A stretch of 64,000 nt of DNA, taken from the NCBI GenBank assembly GCA_021741905.1, contig JAIOWZ010000001.1, positions 78,244-142,243 of the forward strand, in the 5' to 3' direction. The position numbers and the translations under genes are program-made. The notes beneath the pieces were generated by a model. It saw only the letters and a program-made list of their open reading frames with translations. It was not told where the DNA came from and ran no database searches. The stretch comes from Candidatus Planktophila sp. (GTDB taxonomy: Bacteria; Actinomycetota; Actinomycetes; Nanopelagicales; Nanopelagicaceae). Positions within the stretch are counted from its first letter, which is position 1. The number at the start of each line of letters is the position of its first letter. Shown piece after piece: positions 54,512 to 63,870 of the stretch.

Positions 54512-54517
54512 ACCCTA
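54512..54517 (-). promoter_or_regulatory. -10 element of a probable leaderless promoter for scpA-scpB
   Basis: Minus strand TAGGGT followed by GCCACC and the GTG start at 54505. Confidence 0.55.
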
Positions 54518-54584
54518 CTTCACGCTTGCCTGTTTTAGGTGTAACGCATAGGCTCCCGCGTATATCAGGAAAGAGGTTTGAAGA

Positions 54585-55469
54585 TTGAACGCTAAATCGA
54601 CAATTGCAGAGGATGTAGCTACTACATCCAACCTGCTGGGCAAAAAGGCTAAAAACTTTCCCACACCTGCTGCCCTCAAAGAGCATGGCAGCGCAAAAGT
54701 CATTTCTATCTTTAACCAAAAAGGTGGAGTCGGAAAGACAACGAGCACTATCAACTTAGGTGCAGCCCTTGCTGAATTAGGACGCCGTGTTTTATTGGTC
54801 GACTTTGATCCGCAAGGCGGGCTATCTCTAGGTCTAGGAGTCAATGCACATTCATTGCCTCTAGAACAAACTGTGTATTACGCGTTGATGACTCCAACAG
54901 CAAATGTTGATGACATTGTTTTGAAATCATCTGTTGCTGGTTTGGATTTCTTACCAGCAAACAGAGATTTAGGAACAGCTGAAACGACCTTAGGTGCTGA
55001 AATCGGTGGGCAGCAATATCTGAAGCGAGCCTTAGCACCACTTCGCGATTACTACGATGTTATTTTAATTGATTGCCAACCAACAATGGGACAGCTGACC
55101 ATTAACGCTCTGGTTGCATCTGATGAAGTCATCGTTCCAATGCAATGTGAATACTTTGCACTACATGGCTTCATTGAACTTAAAGGTAACTTGGATAAAG
55201 TGAAAAACTTCCTTAATCCGAATCTTCGACTCATAGGAATCCTTGCGACCATGTATGACAAGAAAACTTCACACAATCGTCAGGTACTCGAGCGAATTCT
55301 TGAACAGTTCCCAGAAGATGTCTTTGAAACAATAATTGCAAAAACAATCCGTTTTCCTGAAACCACTGTGGTTGGAGAACCCATCACTACCTATGCCACA
55401 TCTTCAGGTGGCGCAGCTTCATACCGACGTTTAGCACGAGAACTTATCGCCAGAGGAGGCGCACGATGA
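54585..55469 (+). CDS. ParA family ATPase linked to scpAB
   Basis: 294 residues from a TTG preceded by AGGAAAGAGG. Deviant Walker A 'FNQKGGVGKTTSTINLG' at 46-53 with the signature lysine, 'LLVDFDPQGGLSLGLG', and 'VILIDCQPTMGQLTINALVA'. This is the ParA-like protein conserved beside scpAB in actinobacteria (Rv1708-like), distinct from the origin ParAB pair. The N-terminal 35 residues are extra and polar. Its stop overlaps the next gene (ATGA), so the two work as a unit. Confidence 0.9.
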   Translation: MNAKSTIAEDVATTSNLLGKKAKNFPTPAALKEHGSAKVISIFNQKGGVGKTTSTINLGAALAELGRRVLLVDFDPQGGLSLGLGVNAHSLPLEQTVYYALMTPTANVDDIVLKSSVAGLDFLPANRDLGTAETTLGAEIGGQQYLKRALAPLRDYYDVILIDCQPTMGQLTINALVASDEVIVPMQCEYFALHGFIELKGNLDKVKNFLNPNLRLIGILATMYDKKTSHNRQVLERILEQFPEDVFETIIAKTIRFPETTVVGEPITTYATSSGGAASYRRLARELIARGGAR

Positions 55470-55882
55470 CACGCAGAGCAAACCTTCCAGGAGCAGATGA
55501 ACTTTTTCGTTCTACGGCCCCAGCCCTAAGTTCAGTTCCAACACAATCGATTCCAGACCATGCCGCTCCCCTTGTGGCACCTGCGATCGCGACTCCTAAA
55601 ACACCGTCATCTAAAAAGGGTGTGCGAACGATTGCGCGACGTCGCGTGACAACGGTTGATCGCTCCCCATCTGGTCGTGAACGCCATGATGAAAAAATTA
55701 CGGTTTATCTTTCACCAGATGAACTCTTTGAGCTAGATCAGGCGCGTTTACAACTGCGTGGAGATTTAGGTCTTGCAGTTGATCGCGGCCGCATTGTTCG
55801 CGAATCAATAGCGGTAATCATCGCCGACCTTGAAGCCAAGGGGGATCAAAGTATCTTGGCACGTCGCCTGCGCGGTCTCTAA
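55466..55882 (+). CDS. Small ribbon-helix-helix-like partner of the ParA protein
   Basis: 138 residues. The N-terminal half is basic and rich in Pro, Ala, Ser and Thr with 'SSKKGVRTIARRRVTTVDRS'. The C-terminal half, 'RHDEKITVYLSPDELFELDQ' and on to 'GRIVRESIAVIIADLEAKG', fits a ribbon-helix-helix DNA-binding fold. It is coupled to parA by a four-base overlap. ParA plus a ribbon-helix-helix protein resembles plasmid partition pairs such as ParF-ParG or delta-omega. The assignment is by pattern, not by search. Confidence 0.65.
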   Translation: MTRRANLPGADELFRSTAPALSSVPTQSIPDHAAPLVAPAIATPKTPSSKKGVRTIARRRVTTVDRSPSGRERHDEKITVYLSPDELFELDQARLQLRGDLGLAVDRGRIVRESIAVIIADLEAKGDQSILARRLRGL

Positions 55883-55887
55883 CAGAT

Positions 55888-56814
55888 CTATTTAGCTCGA
55901 GGGTGAGCCAATGAGTAACTCTCTCGAACTTTATCGATCGTTATTAGCGTGTATATCTGTGTTGTAGTAACCGAGGCATGCCCCAATAACTCCTGTACTA
56001 CACGAATATCTGCGCCGCCATCTAACAAATGGGTTGCATATGAATGTCTAAAAACGTGCGGAGAAACATGTTCGGTAACTCCGGCAGCATCTGCTGCATC
56101 TAGAACCATTTGCCATGCCGATTGTCTAGAAATTCTTGAGCCCCGTGAGTTGAGAAAAAGTGCCGATGTTGACTTGGAACTCTTTGCAACTAAAGCTGGC
56201 CTTACCCTAGTCAGGTAATTATCGATCGCTTTAGTGGCAAAAGATCCCAATGGGACAATTCGTTCTTTGGCTCCCTTACCGCGTAATTTCAATGTGGTTA
56301 TAACTCCATCGTTTGTTTCAATGGAACTTAAATCATTCAGATTTATGCCAATCAACTCACTAACTCGTGCGCCACTGCTATATAAAAGCTCTAACATCGC
56401 CTGATCGCGAATCGTAACTGGTTGGCCATCTCGGTGGGCAGAATCGATCATAGAAACAATTTGAGAAATACTTAGAGCTTTCGGCAAGCGCCTTGCAGAT
56501 TTCTTAGTCGCGATCTCTATAGTTGGGTCTGCATATCCATACTCTTGCTGAAGATGTTTGAAAAAAGACCGCAGCGTTGAATCAACTCTATTAATACTTG
56601 CAACCGATAACTTTGCCTCACGCAGTGAAGATTCAAATTGAGCGATCGTCTCAGAATCAACTTCAGACAAAGATTTTTCCTCCAAGAAGAGCGCAAACTT
56701 AACCAAATCTCTTCTATAGGCAACTATTGAATTGGCAGCCAAGCCCCTCTCAATCTGCAGATGATTGAGAAAGGATGTTGCCGCAAGATCAAAGTTCAAC
56801 GCTTGGATATCCAT
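55888..56814 (-). CDS. xerD: Tyrosine recombinase XerD
   Basis: 308 residues. N-terminal SAM-like domain ('[20 protein letters not shown]'); catalytic residues: Arg in '[11 protein letters not shown]', Lys in '[15 protein letters not shown]', His-Arg in '[15 protein letters not shown]', His in '[14 protein letters not shown]', with the nucleophile Tyr at the end of that motif. Resolves chromosome dimers at dif. The start lies within the 3' end of a broken alanine dehydrogenase fragment. Its end is five bases from the convergent parA partner gene. Confidence 0.93.
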   Translation of the reverse strand: MDIQALNFDLAATSFLNHLQIERGLAANSIVAYRRDLVKFALFLEEKSLSEVDSETIAQFESSLREAKLSVASINRVDSTLRSFFKHLQQEYGYADPTIEIATKKSARRLPKALSISQIVSMIDSAHRDGQPVTIRDQAMLELLYSSGARVSELIGINLNDLSSIETNDGVITTLKLRGKGAKERIVPLGSFATKAIDNYLTRVRPALVAKSSKSTSALFLNSRGSRISRQSAWQMVLDAADAAGVTEHVSPHVFRHSYATHLLDGGADIRVVQELLGHASVTTTQIYTLITIDKVRESYSLAHPRAK

Positions 56815-56933
56815 GTGCCTCCGTCCGGAATGATGACGGTGTGTCCTGCATGGACAAACTCCGAAACACCTTCTGGTGTAATGGCGACTCGGGATTCGTG
56901 GACTTTAATCTCCTTCGGAACGCCAACGAGCAT
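56796..56933 (-). pseudogene. Alanine dehydrogenase N-terminal remnant
   Basis: A 45-codon frame begins '[20 protein letters not shown]' and goes on to '[19 protein letters not shown]' before running into the xerD start. These first 39 or so residues clearly match the N terminus of alanine dehydrogenase (Ald, about 370 residues); the NAD domain and all of the rest are missing. It keeps an AAAGG ribosome site and starts two bases after the pyrG stop, so a short peptide could still be made. Most simply a deletion has joined the ald 5' end to xerD. Confidence 0.8.
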
Positions 56934-56935
56934 GA

Positions 56936-58567
56936 TTAGCCTTTCGCTGCAACCGCCGCTGCTATTAAACCAACAAATAATGGGTGCGGTCGCGTTGGAC
57001 GTGAACGCAACTCAGGATGAGCTTGCGTGCCTACGTAGTAAGGATGCACCTCTTTAGGTAGTTCCACAAACTCCACCAAGTCTCTTTCCTTAAACATTCC
57101 GGAGAACACCAGACCGGCCTTGGAAATTTGTTCTCGATACTGGTTATTTACTTCATAACGGTGACGATGACGCTCAGAAATTTCTTTAGCACCATAGGTT
57201 GATGCCACCACTGAACCGGCAAGCAGATCTGCTTTGTAGAGACCTAGGCGCATAGTTCCTCCCATATCGCCTTTTCCGGAGACAACATCTTTTTGATCAT
57301 CCATTGTTGCAATCACAGGTGTTCCAGCGTCTGAAAATTCTGCAGAGATAGCATCTATGATCCCAGCTAAATTGCGAGCAGCCTCAATCACCATACATTG
57401 CAATCCTAGGCACAATCCCAAAGTTGGAATCTTGTGCTCACGCGCAAATTTAAGCGCGCCTACTTTTCCTTCAATTCCGCGGATACCAAATCCGCCTGGA
57501 ACACAAATCGCGTCCACTCGCTCGAGATGTTTTTTCGCACCCTCTGCAGTTTCGCATTCATCACTGGCGATCCAAACGATCTCAATCTTTGCAAGGTTTG
57601 CAAAGCCTCCTGCGCGTAATGCTTCAGAGACCGAAAGATAAGCATCTGGAAGATCGATGTACTTTCCTACTAGGCCAACTTTTATGTGGTGTTTTGGATG
57701 ATGTACCTTTTCAAGTAGATCATCCCAATCGCCCCACACAACATCGTGACAATCAAAGCCAAGGCGTTTGACCACATAAGCATCTAGGCCTTCACTATGT
57801 AATACCTTCGGAATATCATAAATTGAGGGTGCATCAACTGCCGCGACTACCGCCTCTGAATCAACGTCACACATTAACGAAATCTTCTTTTTAACCCCTT
57901 CTGGAATCTCACGATCAGAACGCAAAACAATTGCATCAGGCTGGATTCCGATACTTCGCAAAGCAGCCACCGAGTGCTGAGTTGGCTTAGTTTTCAATTC
58001 ACCTGATGGTCCGATATATGGAACCAATGAAACATGCAAATAAAAGACATTGTCGCGGCCAACATTTTGGCGAATTTGACGAATAGCTTCAAGGAATGGT
58101 TGAGATTCAATGTCTCCCACCGTGCCACCGACTTCAGTAATTACTAAATCAATATCCGGACCAGCCATCGCAAGAATGCGTTCTTTTATCTCATTTGTTA
58201 TGTGTGGGATTACTTGAACCGTTTCACCTAAATACTCACCACGACGCTCGCGAGCTATGACACGTGAATAAACCTGTCCTGTGGTCACATTTGCTGAACC
58301 ATGCAGATTGCGATCCAAGAATCTTTCGTAGTGGCCAATATCTAGATCTGTCTCAGAACCATCATCTGTAACAAAGACTTCACCATGTTGGAAAGGATTC
58401 ATGGTGCCTGGATCAACATTGAGATAAGGATCGAGTTTTTGCATGGTCACGCGGATACCGCGAGCTACCAATAATCTTCCAAGACTTGAAGCGGTGAGTC
58501 CTTTGCCTAAACTTGAGGCCACTCCGCCTGTTACGAATAAATGCTTAGTCACATGTGCTTGGCCCAT
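56936..58567 (-). CDS. pyrG: CTP synthase
   Basis: Makes CTP from UTP, ATP and glutamine. 543 residues from the ATG at 58567. Synthase domain: '[20 protein letters not shown]', '[20 protein letters not shown]'. Glutaminase domain: '[20 protein letters not shown]' and the catalytic Cys in '[20 protein letters not shown]', with His and Glu in '[12 protein letters not shown]'. TAGGTT eight bases upstream of the ATG is a possible -10 for a nearly leaderless transcript. Neighbours recN and xerD match the mycobacterial order. Confidence 0.96.
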   Translation of the reverse strand: MGQAHVTKHLFVTGGVASSLGKGLTASSLGRLLVARGIRVTMQKLDPYLNVDPGTMNPFQHGEVFVTDDGSETDLDIGHYERFLDRNLHGSANVTTGQVYSRVIARERRGEYLGETVQVIPHITNEIKERILAMAGPDIDLVITEVGGTVGDIESQPFLEAIRQIRQNVGRDNVFYLHVSLVPYIGPSGELKTKPTQHSVAALRSIGIQPDAIVLRSDREIPEGVKKKISLMCDVDSEAVVAAVDAPSIYDIPKVLHSEGLDAYVVKRLGFDCHDVVWGDWDDLLEKVHHPKHHIKVGLVGKYIDLPDAYLSVSEALRAGGFANLAKIEIVWIASDECETAEGAKKHLERVDAICVPGGFGIRGIEGKVGALKFAREHKIPTLGLCLGLQCMVIEAARNLAGIIDAISAEFSDAGTPVIATMDDQKDVVSGKGDMGGTMRLGLYKADLLAGSVVASTYGAKEISERHRHRYEVNNQYREQISKAGLVFSGMFKERDLVEFVELPKEVHPYYVGTQAHPELRSRPTRPHPLFVGLIAAAVAAKG

Positions 58568-58602
58568 GGAAGTCAAACCTATCATTTAAATCAGTCCGTG
58601 AA

Positions 58603-60303
58603 CTACACCTTCAGGGAGAGAAGCTCTGTGGCGTGCTCGCGGGCGCTAGAAGAGTTCTCAAGACCAGCCAGCATTCGGGCTATCTCCTCGATGCGATCCT
58701 CTCCTGACACATTTCGGACATCGCTTTGACTGACAGTGCCATCATTATTTTTCGTCACAACAAAATGGCTGTCAGCCCATGCTGCCACCTGTGGCAGATG
58801 TGTCACCACAATCACTTGGGCATGTTGGGCCAACTGATGTAAACGCTTACCCACTTCGATTGCTGCCTTTCCCCCTACTCCTGCATCTACCTCATCAAAA
58901 ACATATGTGCCTATGGGATGAGTTGTTGCAATGACTACCTCTAAGGCCAGCATCACGCGCGACATTTCACCACCCGATGCACCTTTAGCTAAGGCCACTA
59001 GCGGTGCATCCTTGTGGCCTTTAATAAACATCCCTATTTCATCGCAGCCGTGAGAAGTAAAATCTGATTCCTTTGGCGCTGAATAATCGATGCTATCGAC
59101 CTTTGCCACAAATGATGCGTGAGGCATCGACAGTTGTTGAATCTCTGAAGTTACTAACTGTGAAAGTTGCTCCGCAGATTTGATCCGTCTTTCAGAGACA
59201 GCCTTCGCGGCTGCAACAAGGTTCTTCTTATGCCCCATCAATTCAGCCTCAAGCTCTTGCAGGCGTTGGTCTCCGCCCTCCAGATCAGCGATAGCATCTG
59301 AAGAATTCTTAAAACGAATTGTTAGTTCCGCTAATTCTTGCTCGTGAGTTCCTGAGTCACCAAACTTCTTTATTAATGTATTAATCTCAGCCTTACGAGC
59401 GTGGAGAAAATCTAATCGCGCAGGATCCGCCTCCAGCTTGCTTTGATAAGAATTTAAGGCACTTTGAGCATCATCCAATAGGAAAAAACTCTCACTCAGC
59501 TGCTGATAAATCGCTTCCAACTGAGGGTCCTTACTTCTGGCCGCGTCCAATGCTCGGCGGGCAACACCTATTGATGTCAAGGAACCGGCATCTTCATCTT
59601 CAATTGCAGCCGTAGCCTGGGCAGTTGCTAAACGAAACTCTTCAACACTAGAAAGCCGCGAAATCTCAACATCAATATCCGCATATTCACTGACCGCTGG
59701 ATTCAACTTCTTAAAGGCATTAGCAAACTCTCGCAAATCAGACAGTTCCTTATCCTTCTGCGCAATGCTTTTTTTCAAAACGGATATTCGATCCTTGAGA
59801 TCATGATAACTACCCAACGCTGATTGGTAAGCGCCTAAATCGATCTGACCAAAACGATCCACTAACTCGCGCTGTCTAGAGCTCTTTGTCATGTTTTGAT
59901 TTGCTGCTTGCCCATGGACTTCAACTAAGTTTTCACCAACTGCAGACAAAGTGCTGGCTGTTGCGCTCACACCATTTGTTGTTGCCTTGCTTTTCCCATC
60001 AGCAGAGACGGTTCGGGTGACAATCAATTCGCCATCTTCAACCAGTGCATCCTCGAAAAGGTGTTCAGATGATTGCGGAATTGAGAATCTGCCACTTGCC
60101 ACTAATCTTTCTGAACCCTTGCGAACCAATGCGCTATCGGCCTTTCCACCTAAAATAAGATTCAAAGCCGTTAAAATCATTGTTTTTCCGGCTCCAGTTT
60201 CACCAGTTAAAACAGTTAATCCCTTCGAAATCTCCAGCGTTGATTGATCAATCACACCGATCGAGCGAATAGTTATCTCTTCAAGAAAAGTGCGCTCACT
60301 CAC
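58603..60303 (-). CDS. recN: DNA repair protein RecN
   Basis: 566 residues from a GTG at 60303 (alternatives at 60306 and 60318), overlapping the nadK stop. SMC-like: Walker A 'VLTGETGAGKTMILTALNLI', long coiled-coil arms in the centre, and an ABC signature 'ALAKGASGGEMSRVMLALEV' with Walker B 'YVFDEVDAGVGGKAAIEVG'. It helps double-strand break repair. The stretch nadK-recN after tlyA is conserved in actinobacteria. Could be part of the PafBC or LexA response; no operator was identified. Confidence 0.94.
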   Translation of the reverse strand: MSERTFLEEITIRSIGVIDQSTLEISKGLTVLTGETGAGKTMILTALNLILGGKADSALVRKGSERLVASGRFSIPQSSEHLFEDALVEDGELIVTRTVSADGKSKATTNGVSATASTLSAVGENLVEVHGQAANQNMTKSSRQRELVDRFGQIDLGAYQSALGSYHDLKDRISVLKKSIAQKDKELSDLREFANAFKKLNPAVSEYADIDVEISRLSSVEEFRLATAQATAAIEDEDAGSLTSIGVARRALDAARSKDPQLEAIYQQLSESFFLLDDAQSALNSYQSKLEADPARLDFLHARKAEINTLIKKFGDSGTHEQELAELTIRFKNSSDAIADLEGGDQRLQELEAELMGHKKNLVAAAKAVSERRIKSAEQLSQLVTSEIQQLSMPHASFVAKVDSIDYSAPKESDFTSHGCDEIGMFIKGHKDAPLVALAKGASGGEMSRVMLALEVVIATTHPIGTYVFDEVDAGVGGKAAIEVGKRLHQLAQHAQVIVVTHLPQVAAWADSHFVVTKNNDGTVSQSDVRNVSGEDRIEEIARMLAGLENSSSAREHATELLSLKV

Positions 60304-61144
60304 CACGCCATCCTTCAACAGGAAGCTTGAACTTTGCCACTAAACGATCGCTAAATAGAGTGTTTTTTAAATGAGCTAACTTAATAATTCGAGGATTCTT
60401 TGTAACGACAACTCGGTCTCCTCGTTGCAAAGCAAACTTTCGTAATGCATCGGCGGATAAGAATGCCTCTGAAGATTCAATGACCACGGCAATCTTCGAT
60501 GTTGGTGAGATTACAAGCGGACGGGAAAAAAGGGCATGGGCCGAAATAGGCAACACAACTAACGCGTCTACTTCTGGCCAAAGGATAGGACCGCCTGCCG
60601 AGAATGCATAAGCGGTTGATCCTGTTGGAGTTGAGCAGATCAAGCCATCACAACCCCAGCGCGAGATTGGACGGCTATCGATCTCTAAAAACAGTTCCAC
60701 CATTGTTGCTTTCTCGCGTTCAACTGTAACTTCATTTAATGCCCAACCTGAAGAGACAATCACGCCATCTCTTTCAACTGTATATCCCAAGGTAATTCGA
60801 GGATCTATTACATAACTCTTACTGACGAGTGCATCGATCACATCTGAAACCTTCGTGCGTTCAACTTCTGATAAAAAGCCTACATGGCCCAAGTTCACGC
60901 CGAGCAATGGAATGTCTCGCTCGTTTGCCACCTCTGCTGCGCGAAGGATTGTGCCGTCACCGCCGAGGACAACGGCAACTTCTAATTGTGGAAGATCAGT
61001 TAAAGATGATTTCGCGATTCCTGGGATGTCGACATCTGAGATAGTGTAAATTTCAAAAGTTGATGCGAGATTTTGCTGCAATTCAATTGCTGCGACAATT
61101 GCATATGCTCGAGATGGATTGCAGACGATCAACAAATTGCGCAT
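60296..61144 (-). CDS. nadK: NAD kinase
   Basis: Phosphorylates NAD to NADP. 282 residues: the family motif 'VVLGGDGTILRAAEVANERD', then 'GVNLGHVGFLSEVE', and the central 'CSTPTGSTAYAFSAGGPILW'. The ATG overlaps the tlyA stop (ATGA-type overlap at 61144) and the stop overlaps the recN start, so the three genes are tightly coupled. Confidence 0.95.
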   Translation of the reverse strand: MRNLLIVCNPSRAYAIVAAIELQQNLASTFEIYTISDVDIPGIAKSSLTDLPQLEVAVVLGGDGTILRAAEVANERDIPLLGVNLGHVGFLSEVERTKVSDVIDALVSKSYVIDPRITLGYTVERDGVIVSSGWALNEVTVEREKATMVELFLEIDSRPISRWGCDGLICSTPTGSTAYAFSAGGPILWPEVDALVVLPISAHALFSRPLVISPTSKIAVVIESSEAFLSADALRKFALQRGDRVVVTKNPRIIKLAHLKNTLFSDRLVAKFKLPVEGWRGE

Positions 61145-61932
61145 TACTGGGGTCCAATCGCTATAGCTTCATCTAGCATCGCATGATCAATCTCAGGTGC
61201 TCCTCTTCGTAACCATAAAAAATACTCAACATTTCCCGCTGGTCCTGGAAGTGGACTTGCAGAGATTCCTAAGGTTCCGAGTCCAACATCGTAGGCAGAA
61301 TCTGCAACTTCAATCACGGCAGCTTTACGCAGTGCCGGATCACGAACAACTCCCCCTGCACCGAGTTTTTCACGACCTACTTCAAATTGTGGTTTAACCA
61401 TAAGAACAAAGTCAGCCTCTGGCTTGGACACTGCAGCCAATGCAGGAAGTACCAGAGTCAATGAAATAAAGGAAAGATCCGCAACAACTAAATCGATTGC
61501 TTGGCCAACCATGTCTCCCGTCAAGTGACGGATGTTGGTGCGATCAAGAACAGTCACTCGCTCATCCTGACGAAGACCCCACGCAAGTTGCCCATAACCA
61601 ACATCTACAGCCACCACATGCCCCGCATTTCGACGCAATAAGACATCAGTAAAGCCACCCGTAGAGGCACCTGCGTCTAGGCAGCGTTTTCCTTCAACAA
61701 CAACTCCAGTGAAGGCACTCAGTGCTCCATCTAGTTTGTGACCTCCGCGTGAGACAAAATCATCACGGTCGCCAGAAATCACAATTGAGGTTTCTGCATC
61801 AACTTGTGTAGCTGGCTTAGTTGCAGGAATGCCACCGACTAGAACTGCGCGCTTTTCTATCAAATCTGCCGCCTGCTCACGCGAACGTGCGAGTTCGCGA
61901 CGAACCAGTTCAGCATCCAAACGTGTTTTCAT
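61144..61932 (-). CDS. tlyA: TlyA family rRNA 2'-O-methyltransferase
   Basis: 262 residues. S4 RNA-binding domain ('RLDAELVRRELARSREQAAD') then a FtsJ-type Rossmann domain with 'CLDAGASTGGFTDVLLRRNA', 'DLVVADLSFISLTLVLPAL' and the catalytic 'LMVKPQFEVGREKLGAGGVV'. In mycobacteria TlyA methylates 16S C1409 and 23S C1920, which makes ribosomes sensitive to capreomycin. It is followed by nadK and recN in the conserved order. Confidence 0.94.
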   Translation of the reverse strand: MKTRLDAELVRRELARSREQAADLIEKRAVLVGGIPATKPATQVDAETSIVISGDRDDFVSRGGHKLDGALSAFTGVVVEGKRCLDAGASTGGFTDVLLRRNAGHVVAVDVGYGQLAWGLRQDERVTVLDRTNIRHLTGDMVGQAIDLVVADLSFISLTLVLPALAAVSKPEADFVLMVKPQFEVGREKLGAGGVVRDPALRKAAVIEVADSAYDVGLGTLGISASPLPGPAGNVEYFLWLRRGAPEIDHAMLDEAIAIGPQ

Positions 61933-61939
61933 TTAAAGA

Positions 61940-62098
61940 TTAAAGCCCATCGATTGATGACAAGGCTTGATTAAGGCGCTGGTGTAAAGCCTCAAAACGC
62001 TCAGCATGATCGCCAACTTCCATAGCATCGATTTCTTGCAACTCTGTGCGTAATTCCTCTACGAGAGATTCGCCGTTAACTTGATTATTGTTTTCCAT
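61940..62098 (-). CDS. Small conserved protein upstream of tlyA (Rv1693-like)
   Basis: 52 residues: 'MENNNQVNGESLVEELRTEL' then 'DHAERFEALHQRLNQALSSI', acidic and helical, with no cysteine or membrane segment. A gene of similar size lies at the same place in mycobacteria (Rv1693). Its ATG follows the stop of the upstream gene with no gap, and tlyA starts seven bases after its end, so it is embedded in the operon. Function unknown. Confidence 0.75.
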   Translation of the reverse strand: MENNNQVNGESLVEELRTELQEIDAMEVGDHAERFEALHQRLNQALSSIDGL

Positions 62099-62440
62099 TT
62101 ATTGTGCAACTTTCTTTTTCGCAGGCTTTTTAGCTGTCTTCTTAACTACCTTTTTAACGGGCTTCTTCTTCACTGGGGGTGGTTTCGAGCTTTTCTTAGT
62201 TGTTCCTTTTTTGAGTGAGGCAACTTCCTGCTTTAACGCTTCGAACTCTCCTCGTTTAACAAATCCCATCTTTGTCACTGAGCGCTCAACTTCATCTTCG
62301 ATTTTAACCTTGATCGCTTCGCCGCCTTCTTTGAGCCAGATGTTTAAGGAGTCAGCAACTTCGGTTGCGCTCTTGTTACCAACCTGCACATTGTTAACGA
62401 AGGCTTTAAGTGTTGAGAGAAAATCACTGTTTTTGCTCAT
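62099..62440 (-). CDS. Lysine-rich, coiled-coil protein (UbiK/phasin-like, unknown function)
   Basis: 113 residues. The N-terminal 60 or so are helical ('FLSTLKAFVNNVQVGNKSAT'), the segment 'MGFVKRGEFEALKQEVASLK' recalls the coiled coil of UbiK/BMFP proteins, and the last 35 residues are Lys-Pro-Ala repeats ('KKKPVKKVVKKTAKKPAKKK') like histone H1 tails. It could bind nucleic acid or membranes through the tail. It abuts the small Rv1693-like gene. Confidence 0.65.
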   Translation of the reverse strand: MSKNSDFLSTLKAFVNNVQVGNKSATEVADSLNIWLKEGGEAIKVKIEDEVERSVTKMGFVKRGEFEALKQEVASLKKGTTKKSSKPPPVKKKPVKKVVKKTAKKPAKKKVAQ

Positions 62441-62453
62441 GCCATAAGCCTAC

Positions 62454-62798
62454 CTAAATTCGAGAAATCTCTACCGCTTCAACCTGCCAGCGACTTGCCA
62501 GCCCCGTTGGTGAACTCCAAAATCTTCGATGAATTGAGCCTGAAATCTCTACCCACTCATCAGGAAGGAGAGATAACGCTGTTCTGCGTGACTTTGCATT
62601 CCATGACCCGATATCCAAGGTGTCAACACCTGCTTGTTTATCCCGGGAGACGATGAGCCGAAATTCAACCACCTTGTCGCCACTTGGCAGAACCTTTTCA
62701 ACGGGCTCCTGCGAAACTCGACCTCTGAGTAAAACATCGTTCAATGAGTAATCCTTTTCAACATCAACAATTTTCTTGGCACTTGCTTTCTTGATCAC
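62454..62798 (-). CDS. OB-fold protein resembling single-stranded DNA-binding protein
   Basis: 114 residues if started at the GTG at 62798, which is preceded by GGGAG; the frame is open to an ATG at 62861, which would add 21 residues ('MVESVSSAHDHHLHISSLGD'). The OB-fold core is 'NDVLLRGRVSQEPVEKVLPS', 'VVEFRLIVSRDK' and 'EWVEISGSIHRRFWSSPTGL', ending 'RWQVEAVEISRI'. It lacks the acidic C-terminal tail of canonical SSB, so it is probably an accessory SSB-like protein, not the main one. Confidence 0.75.
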   Translation of the reverse strand: MIKKASAKKIVDVEKDYSLNDVLLRGRVSQEPVEKVLPSGDKVVEFRLIVSRDKQAGVDTLDIGSWNAKSRRTALSLLPDEWVEISGSIHRRFWSSPTGLASRWQVEAVEISRI

Positions 62799-62882
62799 GA
62801 GATCTCCCAAACTACTTATGTGGAGATGATGATCGTGCGCCGAGCTGACACTTTCCACCATGTGCGGGAAGGATGTGGGTAA

Positions 62883-63812
62883 CTACTCTAAGGAGCGCTC
62901 AGCAGCGTCTGTAAGCTCTTCTTCATCTAGTTCGGCGCACTTGGCAAACCAATCACGCGCCTCATCTTTTCGACCCGCAGCAAACAGTGCATCGGCATAG
63001 GCATAACGAAGACGCAACGCCCATTCATCAGTTTCATTGTTGAGCTCTTTGCATGTCAATGTAACAACAGCTGCTTCTAATTCTCCTAGGTCCCTACGAG
63101 CACCGGCGGCGACAATTCGCATTTCTATTTCTTCAGGTTTTGCCAACCGTTTAACATCTGGCGAACCGGCCAAACTCAATGCTTTTAGGGGATTTCCGAG
63201 GCCTCGTTCACAATCTGCCATTACAGGAAGTGATGAAACATCTCCTGAAATGCGATGTGCTGCTCGTAACTCCTTTAACGCTATTTCGAAATGACCGGCG
63301 CGATATGCGGCATATCCTGCAGATTCGCGCACAACAGCTAAACGTCCGGCATGATGAGCCGCTGCGATTCCGTGCTTATGCGCTAATTGTGGATCTGTAT
63401 CTTGATATAAATTAATACACACAAGGTGACGCGCAACGACCTGGGCATTTTCTGCAGACAAACTTAGTAGCTCTGCGCGAACTGATTTTTCTAACTCTTC
63501 ACCTGTGACATCTTCTGGAATATCTGGTTCGAAAATTCGTGGACGCAAACGAGATTGATCACGATCCATTGGTGCAGGACGTGCACCTCGTGGATCAGAA
63601 CCATCACGTGTTTGGCGTGGAGCTCCGGCGCGGCCTGAAGAGCCACCTCTGGCAGGCAAATCTTCACGTCTTCGCTGAGAATTAGGACCAGATGGTTTGC
63701 GAGGTGCGTCTCCTGATGGACGACGTTCTCCCGATCTTGCGGGAAGCTCTCCTGGCTTTAGATTATTAACAGGACGTGAAGGACGAGATGGGCGCTGTTC
63801 TCTTTCATCCAT
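62883..63812 (-). CDS. TPR-like protein with a disordered arginine-rich N terminus
   Basis: 309 residues from the ATG at 63812 preceded by AAGGAG. The first 90 or so residues are Arg-, Pro-, Gly- and Ser-rich and probably unstructured. The rest is helical with tetratricopeptide-like repeats ('GYAAYRAGHFEIALKELRAA', 'ALFAAGRKDEARDWFAKCAE'). A TPR gene precedes tlyA in mycobacteria as well (Rv1691). The basic tail suggests RNA or ribosome binding; this is a guess. It lies just downstream of the rRNA terminator. Confidence 0.78.
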   Translation of the reverse strand: MDEREQRPSRPSRPVNNLKPGELPARSGERRPSGDAPRKPSGPNSQRRREDLPARGGSSGRAGAPRQTRDGSDPRGARPAPMDRDQSRLRPRIFEPDIPEDVTGEELEKSVRAELLSLSAENAQVVARHLVCINLYQDTDPQLAHKHGIAAAHHAGRLAVVRESAGYAAYRAGHFEIALKELRAAHRISGDVSSLPVMADCERGLGNPLKALSLAGSPDVKRLAKPEEIEMRIVAAGARRDLGELEAAVVTLTCKELNNETDEWALRLRYAYADALFAAGRKDEARDWFAKCAELDEEELTDAAERSLE

Positions 63813-63870
63813 GTGGTTCTCCTTCACGCTTTTTATTTTTTAACAGTATGACATTTATTCAAGGGAAATA

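Noticed and set aside
56761..57057. Plus strand frame over the xerD-pyrG junction
   Set aside because: It is antisense to pyrG, xerD and the alanine dehydrogenase remnant and has no domain of its own.
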